From NCBI GenBank assembly GCA_009823395.1, contig CM020503.1:4990001-5054000 (forward strand): a stretch of DNA of 64,000 nucleotides, written 5' to 3'. The position numbers were made by a program, and so were the translations under genes. The notes under the pieces are model-generated. The model saw only the letters and a list, made by a program, of their open reading frames with translations, searched no databases and was not told the DNA's origin. The stretch comes from Thamnaconus septentrionalis. Its lineage: Eukaryota; Chordata; Actinopteri; Tetraodontiformes; Monacanthidae. Shown here piece after piece: positions 17,270-30,114 of this stretch (positions are counted from its first letter, which is position 1; each line of letters begins with the position of its first letter).

Positions 17270-17620
17270 CTCTGGTTATCACACCGGCGACGGTGCCGTG
17301 CGATCTTCCGATCTTTGTCCGGCGGGCGCGTTGTGACAGGCTCTCAGCGAGAACAGGTTCGAATCAATCGTGAAATGTCACCCTGGAGCCACGCGAGCCC
17401 CCGCCGCTGGCAGACACTTATTATGGCGGTGGCAGCGGGAGGCGGCAGGTTGGAAGTGCGGCGAGCCGTGTTCCTCCGCGTCACTCCGGCCTTTTGTGCG
17501 TCCCTCCGCATTGTTCCATATGCATTGTCTGAGTAAATTCATTTGTCTGCGTTTGCCCTTGGCGTGACCAGGGCCGAGTGGGGAACAAGACTAATTTCCC
17601 TCCGCCAGCCGCGCCACGCT
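17270..17620. promoter_or_regulatory. CpG-rich block in the desert
   Basis: CpG-dense (for example GTCCGGCGGGCGCGTTG, CGAGCCCCCGCCGC) against an AT-rich background. No ORF inside looks coding (the 73- and 65-codon ones lack family resemblance). Possible enhancer or orphan CpG island. Confidence 0.25.
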
Positions 17621-17983
17621 GCCTACATCTGATACGGCACATTTGAATGGATATTACAGATAACAATGCCCTCTATTGGCCCCAATAAGCCGTCTGCTCC
17701 CGCCGCGTCTCCTCGGCCCTCCTCCTCCATCAGCTCCTCTTCGCACATTTTTATAAAGCGCTTTTATCAGCTCGGGAGACAGATGTGGGGGTGCATTTTT
17801 AAACCGGCGTGATAATGACTTTGGATCCCAATCAGGACTTGAGAAGAAACACTCTCCGCCTAAGCAGCTCTTGCTTTGTTTTTTTTTGTTTCTTTTTTCT
17901 TAGAGACTGTGCTTGAGGATTTTTATCCCTTTGTCACCCATTCTTGTCAGTCCCCATCTGTAAAATGTGAATAAATGATGTTT

Positions 17984-18024
<41 letters not shown>

Positions 18025-19110
18025 TTACACACTCGTCGCTGGCGGGCGCCGGCGACAAAGCAAAGTTGACTTCGGGCTTAATTGCGAGAGAATGGCACTC
18101 CAGCTGTGACGGTGGCCTCGCCGGCGGAAGGAGGGAAGCCGTCGACGGGAATAATCGGCGTCTCAGTTAAGCGAAATGTGATATTCATAGAGGATTAATT
18201 GTTTTGTGGGACGACGCCGGAGGGTTTAAAGCTACACATCTTGGCAGCTCTCCACAGATCAGCGGCTCTACGTCAGTGTTAGTTCATTAACAAAGTGCAC
18301 AACATATTCCATCATGAATAATCATTTACAAACAGTCAATTAAAGAGGGCTGATCTGTTCTCATTAGCCAACCATCAGTGGGTTAATGAGTACCTGTAGC
18401 TGGTGGCAGTGTTTTATGGATGCACACGACAACAACAAGAGCGCTATAGAAAAAAGGGGGAAGAAAACTGCAACGCAGTCATTGTGTTGCGCGTCTGAGC
18501 TATAATTGTGCATAAGCGGCGCTTCAGGGGACGAAAACAGGCAATGTAAACAAGCCATTGATGAGCCACTTAGGGTGTTTGTCATGTTTCGCATCTTCGT
18601 CGAGCAAATTGGCCGTCGTTTGTCAGGGGGAAGGAATGCAGCTCAGGTGCTGGAATTTTGGATCTGCCGATCGGTGTCACGGCAAGAGAAGTTCGTCTGA
18701 GTGCGTGAGGGGAGCTGCCTCGGGGCAGGAGGCTTTGTCAGCTCACTCATGGAACAGCAACCATTAAATACTGAGGAAGTGCCAAAGAAGACGATCCAGG
18801 ACGGGACCGTACTCTGTCACTGGAACAGGGGCGGATCTGTGGGTGGGCCTGGGTGTTCCTGGGTGGGCCACCCAGTCAGAATCAGACAGAGGGAGACTGA
18901 AAGATAAAATTATGTGACCTCCAGCGTAATTTCATACATTGTAGGACATAATTAAAAATTAAGGAAATGAGGGAGCGAGGTATGGCCACGTGATAATTTG
19001 GCCAAAAACATGGTGTTAACGTAACCCGTTTTAGAGTCCAACTGGACCGTCGCATCTTCTGGACACTTGGAGGTCACGACAGGAGCTTCAAGGTCAGAGG
19101 TGTTGTGTCT
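17621..19110. other. Intergenic with conserved-element-like blocks
   Basis: 17640-17830 (AACAATGCC, TTTTTATAAAGCGCTTTTATCAGC), 18040-18330 (GCTTAATTGCGAG, AGAGGATTAATTG, CATGAATAATCATTT) and 18490-18600 (ATAATTGTGCATAA, AATGTAAACAAGCCATTGATGAG: Fox and Sox-like). Interrupted by the GT tract. No exon. Confidence 0.5.
17989..18024. repeat. (GT)n microsatellite
   Basis: GT repeat with a CGA interruption near its end, preceded by a T run. Confidence 0.95.
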
Positions 19111-19425
19111 TCAGAGATGCTATTCTCAGTTAGTTATTTGGGTTCCTGTTGCCTTTCTGTGGTCTCCAACCACTCATTGCCCATTCTGACCTTTGACCCC
19201 AAACATCGACAGGGCATTTTCCTCCACACAACTGGCCACTCGCTGGATATTTTCTCTTCCTGGGACCATCCTCTGGGAACCCTGGAGAATCCCAGTCGAT
19301 CAGCAGCAGACTGAGAAACACTCAGACCGCCAACAACCATCTTCAACACCTCCAGAGTCACGTCAATCCTCTTTCCTCCTCATTCCGAACTCAGAGCAAG
19401 CCGTCTTCACCATGTTTTTTTGGTA
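19111..19425 (+). mobile_element. TIR repeat family A (copy 2, plus), ends missing
   Basis: Shares with 54987-55250: GTTCCTGTTGC, TTTCTRTGGTCTCCA, CTGGATATTTTCTC, GACCATCCTCTG, ACCAACAACCAT-like words and CAAGCCGTCTTCACCA, in the same order. This order matches a very common teleost interspersed repeat known to me. Both terminal inverted repeats are missing here. ORFs across it are not genes. Confidence 0.75.
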
Positions 19426-21993
19426 ACAACCTAATGAGGTGACCTGACCTTTGAGCGTATATTACCATCTTATTACCATATCATTACCATGGGTAAAAAC
19501 CCAGAGCAGCCACGTTGATCAGAAGATCCTTCAGCGAACAACGACGGCAGGTGATCTGTCCCTTCAAACCCGACACCCAGTCTTCAGAAAGAGTTCACTG
19601 ACGCTCATGTGGTTCTAAGGCAACCAGAGGATGGCTGCACCCTCTCCCTCCGTCGGCCTCTTCAGGCAGCGACGCTGCCTCTCCTGGGTCATCGCTCGCT
19701 GCATCTTAAAAGCCCAGACGGTCTGTGTCCATAATAAGATACTATTGAGACGAGTTCTCCCGGCCCGCTCTGCCTTCCCTCTGCTATCAGCGGCAGCGCT
19801 CCTTGATGCTGCACCTCGGGGTTATATTTAAGTCAGCACGGGGAGGCACACAGTCGGCACTGCAGTCACCCGTGTGCCCCCAAGTGTCGTGTTTGTTCAA
19901 ATGCAGCAGCAGCGTGCCGAGAGACAGAATTGAGAACTGTGCAAATGAGTGTTTGGGGTTTATGCAGCGCTGTGTGTGTGTGTGTGTGTGTTTGCAGATA
20001 CCTGGGTCACTAGGTGCAGTGATCAGTGTGTTTTGTTTTTTCTATTTCTTTTTGGTGGGGGAGGGCTCGGTGGGGGGAGCTGCACCCACCCAGAAGCCCT
20101 TGCTGTGTTTGTCCTTGTGGTTGCCCCACAATCCTATAATTAGAGGTTGGACGCTGGACCACTTTAATGAAGGCTGCCTTGGCTAGATGAGTGTTTCTGT
20201 GCGGCTCGCGTGTTTATTTTAGCCGGTGCCTCCCCGAGCGCGCCGCTCTCTCAGCGGCTTCCACATATAGCGGCGGCCCGTCGACAAGATCCCAGATCCT
20301 CTGCAAATAACCGCGTCATAGTTTTTTTTATTGTGTTTATTCGATTTTGTTTTGCAACCGCCCCCCCCCCTCACCCCACCGATCCACCACCTCTCTTTCC
20401 CTGTTGAAAAAACCTTTTTGCGACGCCGTGGACGAAGAGTCCAGTGTAGCTGGATCAGTTATCAGCCACTCTTTTGCAAGCAGACGTTCTGAAGCTCTCC
20501 ACTTTGTCAGTTAAGGTTTGTTTGTTTTTGCGAGTGAGAAAAGGGCCGTTTTTGCTGGAGGTTACGCGCCGGACAAGGCTTCGCACTAGCACCGGCCACT
20601 CCCCGAAGTTTTTCCAGTTTGACCAGATTAAACAAACAAGACGTTGGATGTAAAGGAGAGCGTTTTAAAGGGTGCCCAGCAGTTATTTTATTTACCTTGG
20701 GGCAGTTTGTTTACAGTCCACATGCTCCTGGCTAGAGCTTCAAACGGCTCGGGCATATTTGTCGGGAAAGCAAATAAATGTCTCTGTTTCAAACGTCTTT
20801 TCTGTGTTTTTCACATCATCCCTTGTCCCTGCTTTGGCCCCCCAAGGCATGAACTGCATATTCTGGCAGCTAGTTATGCTGGATGAGGTCAAACATCTCC
20901 TGGCTGCACCTCCATATTTAATGGAGAGGAAAGGAGCACTATTGATTTTTCCTACATCACTTCATAAAAAGCAAATGTGTAATTGAATTTGAGAAGCTCT
21001 TTGACCCTGAAATGCTAAAAGGAGCCAAATTGTTTTACATGGACACACTTAAATTGGTCAAGAAAATGTTAAGTAAAAATTGAGTTGCTTTTTTTTATTA
21101 TTATCATCTTAATAAGTTGAGGCATTTCTAGAAAAGGTTTCTCATATTTTCCGCCCAGTTATTTCGATGTTTTTTTTTTCAACAGAAAATACCATGTTCC
21201 TTCACTCTTTTTTGCTCTTTTTTATTTAATGTGCTCTTAAGTCATTGTTTAATCCATCAATGTGCAACTTAATTTGACCAAAATGACTGTAATGGGAAAA
21301 CTTAAAAAAAAAATTTAAAACATGTTTTTGTACTGTGTGTCATTTTTTTCATGAATGCATGTTTTGCTGAGAAATATCACATTTTAAACTAGGCATAAAT
21401 TGTAATTTTAAAATGTTATTAAAAATAACTCACTAAACACTATTTATTTATGTTCTTCACCACCCATATCATGCACGTATTTGAAGCCATTATTGCTTTA
21501 GTAAAAGCAATCATAGACACCCTGCCTTTTGCCGAACAAAAGGGTGTATCTACACCCTCTGTTTAACATGTCCACCAGATATCATCTCTCAGTAATCAGC
21601 ATTTATATTGGAGCATTTTGTGGGATGGGTGCAGGCAGCCTTCAGCAGACAGGAGGATGTGCCGCCAGAGTAAAACTCCCACGTTGGGACCTGAGAAGGC
21701 TATTAACACCCTGACGGCTTGGAAACACAGAAATCTCACTATTAATCCAGCTGTCTGCTCGGCGGAGACATGTTTAGCTTGCTAAATGCAGTGGGAGTGG
21801 AAGAAGTCACTCTGCAGTAAATCTCAGTTATGACAGTCGGGCTAAAACAGTTCTAAATGGAGACGGATCCCAAAGTCGTTAAGTGATAATGAGAAAGAAA
21901 AAAAAACGAGAAATCTCAGAGATTTGACTGAGGGCCAACACGATTAACGGGATGATATATGAACCTATTCCATCTGGGATCTTTACTCATAGT

Positions 21994-21995
<2 letters not shown>
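19426..21995. other. Intergenic desert
   Basis: Short interrupted TG tract at 19974-19992; pyrimidine-rich 20330-20400; AT-rich 21000-21500. 19620-19830 is GC-richer. No recognised gene or element. Confidence 0.6.

Positions 21996-22036
<41 letters not shown>
21996..22036. repeat. (AC)n microsatellite
   Basis: Perfect AC repeat, 41 bp. Confidence 0.97.
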
Positions 22037-22037
<1 letters not shown>

Positions 22038-22759
22038 CTCTCTGTAGCTCATGCCTGAGTTTCTTCAAACATCCGTCTACTTCGGTTTGTCCAGCAAACC
22101 CCATCACAACATGTTTGCATTAACACAAGGCCTTTAGGGGACACTCTACTTAACCACACACACACTGCATAACTTACATTTACACACAAAGTGAGTGTCC
22201 TTCAAAAACGACCTTCAGCATGAAACCACAAAGCCAGCCGAGGCTTCAATGGATGAAGTACAATTTGACATTGACGCTTCAGGACGTTGTTTGTGTCTTG
22301 AGTAAACGTGCCAGAAAAAAGACAACCTATAAAAATCCTTATGAAAATATCCTTAAACTACTAAAACCATAAAACCGCAAAAGAAAATAAAAATGGAGGA
22401 TTGTTTCAATTTCTAACAAAGTTGGTCATTTAAAGTTGATATTTAATTATATAATTACAAACCATTACACATTGGTTCAGTTTTTTTGGCTGGATGAAAT
22501 TGCTTGAAAAAAAAAAAATCATCAGTAAATAGGAACTGATGTCCATTTTGTCTTTTTGAGGAAAAATGTGTGTGGTGGCTATTAGTAGCCAACTGTAGTG
22601 GGCTTGCCAGTAGGCAGGTGTTGGGACACATGGTGCACTCACTCTCCAATCACTGTTCACCTCCGGTACGCCCACACATCCAAATATGGAATCTTCCTGT
22701 TTCCAAACCAAACGGAAATCAACCAATTGCGCGATGACTCCGCCCATCTCCACCTCCAC
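22037..22759. other. Intergenic, AT-rich
   Basis: A-rich 22300-22530; nothing recognised apart from the adjoining repeat. Confidence 0.6.
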
Positions 22760-22895
22760 CTACCTTGTTGTCTCACAACAACAAGGTTGAGGGTTCGATT
22801 CTGCATCTGTCTTTGCGTAATGTGAATGTTGCCTCTGTCTGCGGAGCTTCTCTTCTGGTTTCCCAGCTTCCTCAAACAGTCCGTTAAGCTAACTG
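22760..22895 (+). mobile_element. Degraded SINE-like family B copy with head
   Basis: Begins near CCTTGTTGTCTCACAACAACAAGG, followed by GAGGGTTCGATTC (a good pol III B box), then a body resembling TCTGCGGAGCTTCTCTTCTGG and TTTCCCAGCTTCCTC. The order of parts is the same as in the reverse-complemented 47020-47352 copy. Strongly diverged. Confidence 0.6.
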
Positions 22896-23558
22896 TCCCA
22901 GAGTGGTTAATGCAATGGCTGGCGAGTCCATCAACACTAATGGAAAGCCTCTCGTCCAAATCGCAAAATAACTGCTGTATAATTCCTCGCCGGAGCAGAC
23001 CTGCGTCTGTCTGCGGAGCGACTCGACAAAAGGGCGCCGCAGATGTCGATGCAGATGGAAAAAGACACAGGTTGCCTTTTTGTCATCAGCGTAGCGGCGC
23101 ATGCCTGTCTACGTTGGCGGCAGTCAAAAGGTCAGAGCGTTGTTCCGACATTCTCTACACCTCCAGGGCTCGTACGCCCGCCGCAGCCCTCCCACCCAGT
23201 CACGGAAATGTTACTGCGACGGAGATGAGGGCTGGGCGGGGCGGCTCGGTGTCGCAGCAGCAGCAGCAGCAGTCGCGGTGTTTACCCTGAATGGAGTTTC
23301 CACGAGATTCAGAGAGACGTGACCTTTCGGTGATAGCCTCAATGTCAGGTACTTTCCCCCCAGGGTAAAAAGAAAAGACGGGTCTGCTGGTTTTTCCTCC
23401 CCGCTCTTCCTCGACGGGCGTTTTATTGAACAGGGGAGTGAAAGAGGGACGAAGGGCGAGCGTCCCCCCCCCCCCAACTTTTCTTATCGGGGTTTCGGGA
23501 AAATTACGATAAAGTCTGACCCTTATCGTTTTCTCAACCTTGGCAACCGACCCCATCA

Positions 23559-23573
23559 CCCCCCCCCCCCCCC
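23559..23573. repeat. Poly-C tract
   Basis: 15 consecutive C. A shorter run lies at about 23465-23474. Confidence 0.95.
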
Positions 23574-23579
23574 TCCATC

Positions 23580-23930
23580 CTGGGCTAAAATAATCCCGCG
23601 CAGAAAATGCATTAGCTACGGCGAGCGTTTAAAAATTCCCCTCATGGCGGCTCAGACGAGCCGTGAAACACCCACTTTTTTGTGCATCCGTAATTTTATT
23701 GTTTTTTTTTTCCCCCACCGATTTTTTCCCCGGCGCGCTTCGCACTCGTTCGCTTTACGACTTCCGTTGTAACACAGGCAGCGGCGGAGGTGATCAGCTG
23801 GAATAAGCCGAACCTTGAGGTGTAATTGCTTCATAAAAAATGCAGGCCTACATCAGACGCTCGCCGCCGGCGCTATTAAAACGGCCGGCGCATGCAAGAC
23901 CTCTGCCGTCCGCGCGCCCGCCATTCAAAG
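23580..23930. promoter_or_regulatory. CpG-rich block with T-box and homeobox words
   Basis: GCTCGCCGCCGGCGCTATT and GGCCGGCGCATGC are CpG-dense, next to AGGTGTAATTGC (T-box half site plus ATTG) and GTGATCAGCTGG. Composition only. Confidence 0.25.
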
Positions 23931-26180
23931 GACTTATTGATTTAGCTTTACACCAAACCATTCCCATCTTATTTCCCTCCTGACGGCCAAGACTAATGCC
24001 TCCCTCCTTCCTTCTTTCTTTCTTTCTTTCTTTTGCTCATGTTGTAGATATTGAACCGTTACCCTTAATAGATCAACACACACACACTCACACACATTCA
24101 CACACCTTTGGCCTCATCCCATTAACCCACAGGACGATCCGTCAGGTGGAGCACACACACGGCCAAAATGTTCATCCAGATTCTGTTTTCTTCTTGGAGT
24201 AACAGCATATGAAGCTCGTTCAATAACTAAAAAAAAATATCCAAACATTTCTCGAACTGAAAACGTGAATTTTTTTTCTCAACACAAAAGCCATGAATTT
24301 CATTCTCAGAATCAGTTTCTGCCGCAGCGCCGTCCCACCCACGGTTTGTTCCTCCACCTTCCGCTGCTTTAAACAGAAGCTCCGTGTCTTTGTGCGTCCA
24401 GACAAAAGCTGTGTTGTAAAAAAGACGGCGCTTTGCAGCAGAGGGAGGGCTTCAGGTGGTTGGCCTTGATTGCTTTGGACTGATGAGGAAGTCGAAACGC
24501 CGGAGGAGAAGTAGAGGGGAGGGAGCTGCTTCTCCGCTTCTCCTGCTCGCCAGTGGTTTCTTCAATGGGGGGAAAAAAAGCATTGATAGCGCTGGGATTT
24601 GAAGAGGAAATTCAGGTGCAGGAAGACCAGACTGAGGGTTCTTGGAGCGAGAGCAAAGCATGTTGACTAACTCCAAATCCTCCAAACTCCAAATCCTTTA
24701 GTCCAGCAGCAAATCATCTTGCATTCATTTTTCTCCCTGCAGAAACCCAACAAAAACAATATTTGTGCCTCCAGTTGTGCGTTCGCCAGCTTTCAGCGCG
24801 TCAACCATTTTCCACAATCTGGTTTCCTGTTGCGTGAGCTCCCACCTGCCTGTCTGGCCTTTTTGCCGGAGCTTGGCCAGGCCCCGGGAGCAGCTTAATA
24901 CCTGCGGACGATCAGAGACCGGTAAAAGGGCTTTCGACTCAGGCCTCCAACCGAAACTCATTTCCTGCGACTGACCGCAGCAGCGGGGAAGTGGAGGTTG
25001 ACATAAAGGCGGTTCACACAGGCCACTGTGAGTCAGAGATGGAGTAGGAGCGCCAGGACGGACGCAGTTAACCCCCGTTGCAGTGCTCCGGCAGCTTTTT
25101 TCCTTGGTCGTAAAAGGAATATCGTTATTTATAGCAGGAACTACGCAAACAACCAAACACAAGCCGCGCACGTTTCAGGGGCTCCTGTGGGAACTCTCAG
25201 CCAACGCACGACAGTCGACTGCACTGTTACTGCTACGAGAAGATTGCGATCAACCATAAAACTAAATTAGAAGAGTGTGCGCTGTGTGTTTCACGAGACG
25301 CTGCGCAAAGCAAGACGTGAGAGTTGAAAGAGCAAAATGTTGTTGTTTTATTCAGTTCCGGTGTCGTTAAAAGCGGGATTTAAACACAAGCAATACTCTG
25401 AAGCTCTTTGTAAGTGACATGGCAACGTGGCTGCTCAACATGCACACATGTCACATGGTTTACAGCGCCGACTTCAAAGTGGAAGCTAAAAGGATCCTCG
25501 GGGTGTTGTACTGGAAGATATTCCTGGTTCCTTGCTCTGGAAAAAATATGGGTTGTTGCTGAAATAGTTCTGGGGAATATTCATAGTTCCTACAGCAAAA
25601 AGACATTTTAAAAAAAAAATCACCCACCCCAATGTTCTTCGGTTTATTGTGTCTCCAACTACATATCAATGGCGGCACACAATGGTTGTCATGGCGCTCC
25701 GTGTCCTCACGAGGCGCCGATACGGTTCTCACAGTCGAGCTCAATGGAGATGATGTTACAATGGTTCTGGGCTGCGCTCATATTTGCCGCCCGCTCGTTG
25801 GACATAATTGAGTCAGAGCCACTGCTGTGTTCCGTGTCACGGGCTTTCAAAGGGAATTCAAAGGAAGTGCTAAAGCACCCGGCGAATCGCGAAGAAACGG
25901 AGGCTGTGCGCAGCTACAAAAGGGAGAGGGGGAGGGGTGAGCGGATTCGTAACAGCACTCACCTTAATGGATCTCACTGGCAGAGTCTGTGCAAAATGAC
26001 AAATGCTAACCAAGCGTGGAAGTGCTTTCCGCCAGCGATCACAATCAAGCGGCGAGACACTAATATCCTCTGTCTCTATCTGTCATTTAGCCCACTTTAA
26101 ATTAGGGCGGAGCAGGGGGGAAATAATTCAGGGCCTCTGAAGGGTTGTGGTCAAAGAGGGGCAAAAAAAAAAAAAAAAGG

Positions 26181-26345
26181 AAATTGGATTAGTTGTCTTC
26201 AATCATTGCATCCTACTATCGATCCTCTGCCAGGAGGGATATCTGGAGAGCTGCCACGCTCGCCAAAGTTGGATTGATTAGGAAAATGGGACGGACAGGA
26301 GCTGATTAGGCTGATGCATCCAATCACCATCAAGCTTCTCAAAGA
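26181..26345. promoter_or_regulatory. Cluster of bicoid-class (OTX/PITX-like) sites
   Basis: GGATTAG at 26186, GGATTGATTAGG at 26271, CTGATTAGG at 26302 and CCAATCACCATCAAG just after, in a block without repeats. Motif clustering only. Confidence 0.25.
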
Positions 26346-26477
26346 CGCAGTCGCCTCTGAACTTTGTTCCCCGCTGGATTTCATTTATTAACTAGAGCAC
26401 GGAAGCCAAAGGCCGGTGCAGGTTTACGTCAAGAGGCGTTTGTGATGTGCGAGTCCCGAACGGATCGATCAAAACTT

Positions 26478-26560
26478 GAATCGTTCTACTGAGTCGTGAG
26501 TCACGACTCTTGTCTCTATTGACACTCACTCGTCCCCGCTACCGCTAGCTAGCTAACTGC
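26478..26560 (+). repeat. Unnamed repeat family E (copy 1, plus)
   Basis: Contains TTCTACTGAGTCGTGAGTCACGA and, 40 bp on, ACCGCTAGCTAGCTAA. The same two blocks in the same order occur on the minus strand at 38831-38925. Flanks to about 26880 keep repeating GTGACTCA/AATGACTCA words, so the element may be longer. Confidence 0.55.
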
Positions 26561-29500
26561 AAAGAAGAGACACGAGTTAACATGTCACTATTGCGCAACT
26601 GCTATTGTACCGACATACATAAACACATTGAGTTAATGGCTATAGGAGCCCTGTAGGGAAAAGCAGCAGCTCTGGTTCCTTGTTTCAACTGAACTCCCTC
26701 TTTCTGTCCCTGCAGTGAGGCTGAGCTGAGAACGAACAAATCATTCAGGTGCTCACAGTAGTGCTGCCCTATTCACAAAACAAACAAATATAGGTATTTC
26801 GGGTGACTCAAAAAAAAAATCACTCAAACAAACATGAACACGAACAAACTCCCGAAATCTGCACCAAGCATCTTTGAATGACTCAGCGTGAGGAGAAAAC
26901 TTTTTTTTTTTCAGTCACATTAACATAACTCAGTTCAAATGCAGTCAGTTCACAATTGTTTTTTGTCAACATTTGTGGGAGAAAAAAAGCTGAAGCTTTT
27001 GTGCAAACGTGTCATTAAAAGCCAGCGAGTGAGTCACCGCCGTTGACCCCTTGACCCTCCCAAGCATGCGTTCAAGATGCTGACAGTCATACAACAGTCA
27101 TTCCTGTTTTTTGGTTGCACCAGGATGGTGGCAGTAAGCAAGTGGGCAACTTCAGCATGTTGCTTCCCGTCAGGCAGAGTTTGCCCTGACTTCACACTCG
27201 GAGAGCCAAGTGATCAGACGTGCACAGACACGTGCACGGATGTCCCTCTAAACTCCATCAACAATGAATTGCCTCTGTCTTGTCTCCCTCTCATCTCTCC
27301 TCCAGCTCCCGCCTTCTCTTTCTGCTTGCTATTTATGACACGCCTCCTCCGCATCCACTCAATTTATGGCTTTTCATACGCTGTTAGAAGAAACTCAATA
27401 ACTCATTTGATCTGTCTGGCAAAACGTTTCCTCCCCCCTGGCAGCCGAAGCGTCGCCTCTCGGCACCCTCTGAATGTATAGTCGACAGGCCTGAATAAGA
27501 GTGAGCTGAGGGGAAATGACCAGGCGGACGGTTCAAGCCTAACACACAAACCATAAGACTGCCACAAATCTAAAGAGTCAACCAACAAAACACGACTGTC
27601 GCTATCCAAATTGCACACATCAGAAACAAACATAGCTTTCTAAATTCATGAAATGTGTATTTTGGTCAGATAAATGTGCAAAGCACTGTCACACAATGAG
27701 CAGTGAGCTGTCTCGTGATCATTTTGAGTGTGGAACAGTGGTCACTTTATATGAAGCAATTATTAGTGTGTTGGTGATGCTGGCCAAAGTGGCACAATAA
27801 TGTTAACATTGTCAGTATACAATTAGGGCACCTGTGAAGTAAAAGAATCACCAGTCTGTGCCAAACAGCTAAATCACTTGTTCACACCACAATTGTGAGT
27901 TCAGCTCAGCAAACTGAAAGTCAGATAAAACTTCCAAAAAATTCCAGCAAGTTTCCAGGACCACATTCACTCGTATATATTACGCTTTTTATTGGTTACA
28001 CATTCAGATGGATGTCCCATATGTATTGGTACTTTTTTTAGGATTAGAAATTTAAGTGAAGCAATATAGTTTCCATGGTTGCAATGCAGCAGGTTTTCTA
28101 AGATATTAAACGTCTGTTGTCTTCAAACTCAAGTTTGTCGGAAGCGATGTGATGTGTTCTCCTATGCGGTGCATCCTGGTAGGTAAAGGCTTGCTCTTAC
28201 ACACAAACACAACTCACATTGACTGGGGACTCTCATTTGGAAATGCAAACTTTGGCATTTGCCACCTAGCTAATCTGCTACGGCTAGCCTAGCAATAGCA
28301 CCACCTTTAATTCAGTTAATGACACAGGCTGTGTTTCGTTTGGGTCAGAAAAAATGGTTTGCTTTTTTTGTTTATGTTGTCGTCACTGTGTGTCTCGCAA
28401 TTTAAAAGGAAGCAGCAGCAGAAGAATAAAAAGAGGGAGAAGAAGAAAAACACTGACTTCTAATAAGTTTAGTATTTTTTTTGGAACAATAGCCATCTAG
28501 AAATGAGTGGACAAACGTCAAACGCACAGCGATGAGCCTCACTAACCAGAGTGCAAGGTTTGGCACAAAGCTGCTGAACTAGTTGCATTTCAATGGCGAC
28601 TTCAAAGGAAGCCTTTCCTCTGTTTATCTCCCGCAGTCTGTCGGCGAGTCACAAGAAGCACCCGCATCCCTCATTTTCAGTAAAGCGGCAAGTAAAAACA
28701 TCAGGCCCGTGACATCTGCTTTTTCAAAGATAGACTGGTGGAGATGGGGATAACATACGTGAAATATCGCCGTCATTACAAGCCAGCCGCCACGCCTGAC
28801 AGATGGATCCCCGCTCGAAACGCCCGCCGTTGTCTTATCTGTCCGGTGACAGACTGAAATGTTAATGAGGCCTTTTGATCAGCGGCAGCCCTGTCCGTCA
28901 AGCTAGCCTTTAAACTGATCAGCTTGTTTGTCCACACGATGCGGGAGGGAGTGAAGAAAAAAAAATCAAGCCTCCAGTCTGATGACCTCTTAGTTAAATT
29001 AGGAGGCACAGGCGCTGAGGTCCGTCGCTGCCGGCGATTGGTCCATCACCACCTGCTGCGTCCAGGTATCGATCAACTCTTGAAGGAGACGGGAGGGGAG
29101 TGAAAGAGGAGGGGGGAAAAGTCTTGGATGAAAGCGACGCATTTGTTCAAGGAAACCAAAATGTCAAGCGGTGAGGGACAGCAAAGACATCTGGGCCCCC
29201 GAGACGCAGCACAAGTGGAAATTTAGACAGAAAAGCGTCGGATTGAAGCAGCGGAGGATGAATGACTTCATCTGCAGTCGAGAGCGAAGCCACATCTTTG
29301 ATGTTTCTCGCTCTCCGCCGTGGCGGCGAGGAGTAAAACTTCATTATGACTGACAATAGAGGCGGGGATGAATGGATTCCGTCGTGTCTCAGCGTGTGGC
29401 AATCATCGGCCCTGAAAAAAAGCGCCCAGAGAGCAGCGCTAATATGAGAGCTGATTGCAAATTGGTCCCCCGACACTAATTTGTCATGGCAAAGCCCTCC

Positions 29501-30114
29501 TCTCCAACACATACACACACACACACACATCGAGCGAAGCCAGTCAAGTGCTTCTATACATCCGTCTGTCTGCATTAACATGAGCGAGCACCTCCGCTCT
29601 TGCATATACATTCACACTGCGCTGTCGTACTTTTTAACTTAACAGGTTGTTTCCAAAAATAGTCAGGAGCCTTTTGTTTGTTTTCTGTTGTGTCTCTGCT
29701 GGCAGTGGTTGTGATGGCAACGTAAAGAACGGCGTGGCAGTATAACATACACAACACATTTACACACTAAGCGGGTGGATGATGTAAAGAGTCAATATAG
29801 AGGGATACATTACCCTGGCAGATTCAGTGGAACAACTTTGAGGAACGACAGTGCACGGCAAACACATTAATCCCTGCTTATTTATCAATTGTAGCTATTT
29901 TAGCTTCAGCTAACAGAAAAATAATTCCCAGCCATACGCAGATGTCCCACTTAATCTGACATCATTCTTACACCAGCTGTGATGATCAGGCTAAAATCGC
30001 CAAAACCCAGAGCAGATCAACATTCTGGCCAACTTCAGATGTTGCTCTTTAATACTTCATATTAGCAAACGAAAAAACAACAGTTGGTTAGTTCTCGTGA
30101 CTTTATCTAATAAC
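26561..30114. other. Intergenic desert
   Basis: Left part to about 26950 probably belongs to repeat family E (recurring TGACTCA words). 28680-28960 (GCCGTCATTACAAG, CTTATCTGTCC GATA-like, CTTTTGATCAGC) and 29150-29490 (AGCGCTAATATGAG, CACTAATTTGTCATGG) look like conserved elements. (AC)n at 29513-29529. No exon. Confidence 0.5.

Larger units (their letters stand above)
22896..26477. other. Intergenic desert
   Basis: GC-rich 22980-23300 with a (CAG)n tract at 23257-23271, poly-C runs, CpG block 23580-23930, (CTTT)n at about 24012-24032, interrupted CA at 24076-24104, A runs, and the bicoid-class site cluster at 26181-26345. The 25660-26100 stretch is repeat-free and balanced in composition, possibly regulatory. 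No exon found. Confidence 0.55.

Noticed and set aside
18810..18880. Possible transposon terminus around GGGGCGGATCTGTGGGTGGG
   Set aside because: Internal duplication of GGGTGGGCC only; no inverted partner or second copy.
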